The notes below the pieces were generated by a model. It was not told the DNA's origin, made no database searches, and saw only the letters and a program-made list of their open reading frames with translations. From NCBI GenBank assembly GCA_963920705.1, contig CAWUCO010000268.1, positions 5,456,001 to 5,520,000 on the forward strand: DNA of 64,000 nt. The letters are read 5' to 3'. Within the stretch, counting starts at the first letter, position 1. Each line of letters starts with the position of its first letter. This stretch comes from Odiellus spinosus (lineage: Eukaryota; Arthropoda; Arachnida; Opiliones; Phalangiidae). A program made the translations under genes and the position numbers. This document shows positions 62,639 to 64,000 of this stretch, piece after piece.

Positions 62639-62997
62639 AAAAGTTTCGATAGGCCGAATTTATACGTCATTTTTTTGTAAATTTTTTATTCATATTAATT
62701 ATTATAATTATAGCTTTATGATTTCTTAGACTGTGACTTTCATATTTCTTTCACTGTGAATTTATAATTTCTGTCCCTTCACGGGTTTGAAATTCTAACC
62801 TTTAAATGCACATTTTTGAAGTACGAAGCAAAACAACGTTTTTGTATAATAATTATAGCTTTATGATTTCTTAGACTGTGACTTTCATATTTCTTTCACT
62901 GTGAATTTATAATTTCTGTCCCTTCACGGGTTTGAAATTCTTACCTATAAATGCACTTTTTTGAAGTGCGAAGCAAAACAACGTTTTTGTATAATTT
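62639..62997 (-). repeat. Right arm of the foldback element
   Basis: Reverse complement of 62066-62424, ending CGTTTTTGTATAATTT. Both arm-internal subrepeat variants are preserved, so the two arms were copied or converted recently. Confidence 0.9.
62994..62996. repeat. Right ATT target-site duplication
   Basis: First satellite bases after the insertion. The ATT overlaps the tip of the foldback arm, so microhomology is an alternative to true duplication. Confidence 0.65.
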
Positions 62998-64000
62998 TGA
63001 TATTGTATGATTTCTTGAATTGGCCATATTTTTCTTGTTTTTCAACGGATTTTTGAAAACTCTTGTTATTTAGACTGTCCATTAATTGCTCTTTCGAATG
63101 ACTTTGGTTTTGTCTAAATTGCAAAATTGTGACAAATATAAAATTGGTTAAAATAAAGCAAAAACACTTAAAAATCCAAGATTATAGGATTCAAATGGAC
63201 ACAAAACTTTTGATGTTTAAGCGATTTAGACAAAATTAAGACTACTCGAAAGAACAAATATTGGTCTATCTAAAAAACAATAGTTTTGGAAAATCCGTTG
63301 AAAAACATGGAAAATATGGACAATTCAAAAAACATCTAATATCAAAAAGCGAATTTTGAAAATCTGAAATTTGACTATTTTGATATTCTATGATTTCTTG
63401 AATTGGCCATATTTTTCTTGTTTTTCAACGGATTTTTGAAAACTCTTATTATTTAGACTGTCCATTAATTGCTCTTTCGAATGACTTTGGTTTTGTCTAA
63501 ATTGCAAAATTGTGACAGATATAAAATTGGTTAAAATAAAGCAAAAACACTTAAAAATCCAAGATTATTGGATTCAAATGGACACAAAACTTTTGATTTT
63601 TAAGCGATTTAGACAAAATTCAGACCACTCGAAAGAGCAAATATTGGTCTATCTGAAAATCAAGAGTTTTGGAAAATCCGTTGAAAAACATGGAAAATAT
63701 GGACAATTCAAAAAGCATCTAATATCAAAAAGCGAATTTTGAAAATCTGAAATTTGACTATTTTGATATTCTATGATTTCTTGAATTGGCCATATTTTTC
63801 TTGTTTTTCAACGGATTTTTGAAAACTCTTATTATTTAGACTGTCCATTTATTGCTCTTTCGAATGACTTTGGTTTTGTCTAAATTGCAAAATTGTGACA
63901 AATATAAAATTGGTTAAAATAAAGCAAAAACACTTAAAAATCCAAGATTATTGGATTCAAATGGACACAAAACTTTTGATTTTTAAGCGATTTAGACAAA
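62994..64000 (+). repeat. 383-bp satellite array resumes, F orientation (about 2.6 monomers)
   Basis: Begins inside a monomer at exactly the position where 53570 stopped. The first partial monomer carries GTATGATTT and CTCTTGTTATT, the class whose left half (AAGCATCT, TTTTTAAAATC) lies at 53519-53560. The following sequence tracks 50897-51903, including the rare TTTTGATGTTTAAG and ACAGATATAAAATTGG variants. It runs off the window end. Confidence 0.95.

Larger units (their letters stand above)
53571..62993. mobile_element. 9.4-kb composite insertion in the satellite, flanked by ATT
   Basis: This is non-satellite DNA occupying one position inside one monomer, with the satellite resuming in register and in the same orientation. 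Its left end is a palindrome-headed unit; its right end is the outer tip of a foldback arm. The two ends are not terminal inverted repeats of each other, so no single known transposon structure spans the block. It may be several nested elements that arrived as one unit, or one large element with internal amplification. No transposase, helicase or reverse transcriptase frame is visible. Confidence 0.75.
62066..62997. mobile_element. Foldback-type element (932 bp)
   Basis: Two 359-bp inverted arms (62066-62424 and 62639-62997) flank a 214-bp single-copy centre. The arms appear essentially identical. Each arm contains two direct repeats with a 145-bp period, both beginning TTATACAAAAACG. Long inverted arms made of tandem subrepeats are the layout of Foldback-like non-autonomous DNA elements. 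I found no clear target duplication around it. The last 2-4 bases of the right arm overlap the satellite. No coding capacity. Confidence 0.8.

Noticed and set aside
53571..62993. A single classical DNA transposon with terminal inverted repeats spanning the insertion
   Set aside because: The left end (AAAAACAGGCC) and right end (TTTTTGTATAATT) are not inverted copies, and no transposase frame is present.

Overview
This window is eukaryotic repetitive DNA with no recognisable conventional gene. It is almost entirely an AT-rich tandem satellite with a 383-bp monomer, interrupted once by a 9.4-kb composite insertion. The large satellite array, foldback-type element, palindrome-headed tandem repeats and TATA/AATAAA-type signals suggest pericentromeric or heterochromatic DNA of an insect. 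A beetle is my best guess from satellite style only; nothing in the window proves the taxon.

Layout: (1) 1 to about 3758: about 10 satellite monomers in one orientation (called R). (2) 3755-3762: the array switches orientation. (3) About 3759-53570: about 130 monomers in the opposite orientation (F), built from overlapping tandem segmental duplications of 2, 3, 4, 5, 7, 8 and 12 monomers (about 766 to 4597 bp). (4) 53571-62993: the insertion. It contains four head-to-tail units (A-D), each beginning with the same 24-bp perfect palindrome, then about 1.45 kb of single-copy sequence, then a 0.93-kb foldback element with two 359-bp inverted arms. (5) 62994-64000: satellite F resumes in exact register.

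Three results stand out. First, each monomer is largely an imperfect inverted repeat: a dyad of about 279 bp plus a linker of about 104 bp, which plausibly explains how the array could flip orientation. Second, the insertion can be dated relative to the satellite. A 2671-bp (7-monomer) duplication has left an intact 'empty site' copy at 50897-50899, and comparison shows a 9423-bp insert flanked by a 3-bp ATT duplication. Third, unit A carries a compact gene-like cassette (TATA box, 64-codon open frame, AATAAA) whose coding-like base use differs from its surroundings. It may be a captured host gene fragment; I do not recognise the protein.

The short open frames found in nearly every monomer are products of the satellite consensus and are not annotated as genes. 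All identities and boundaries were read by eye; boundaries of duplicated blocks are good to about 10-50 bp.
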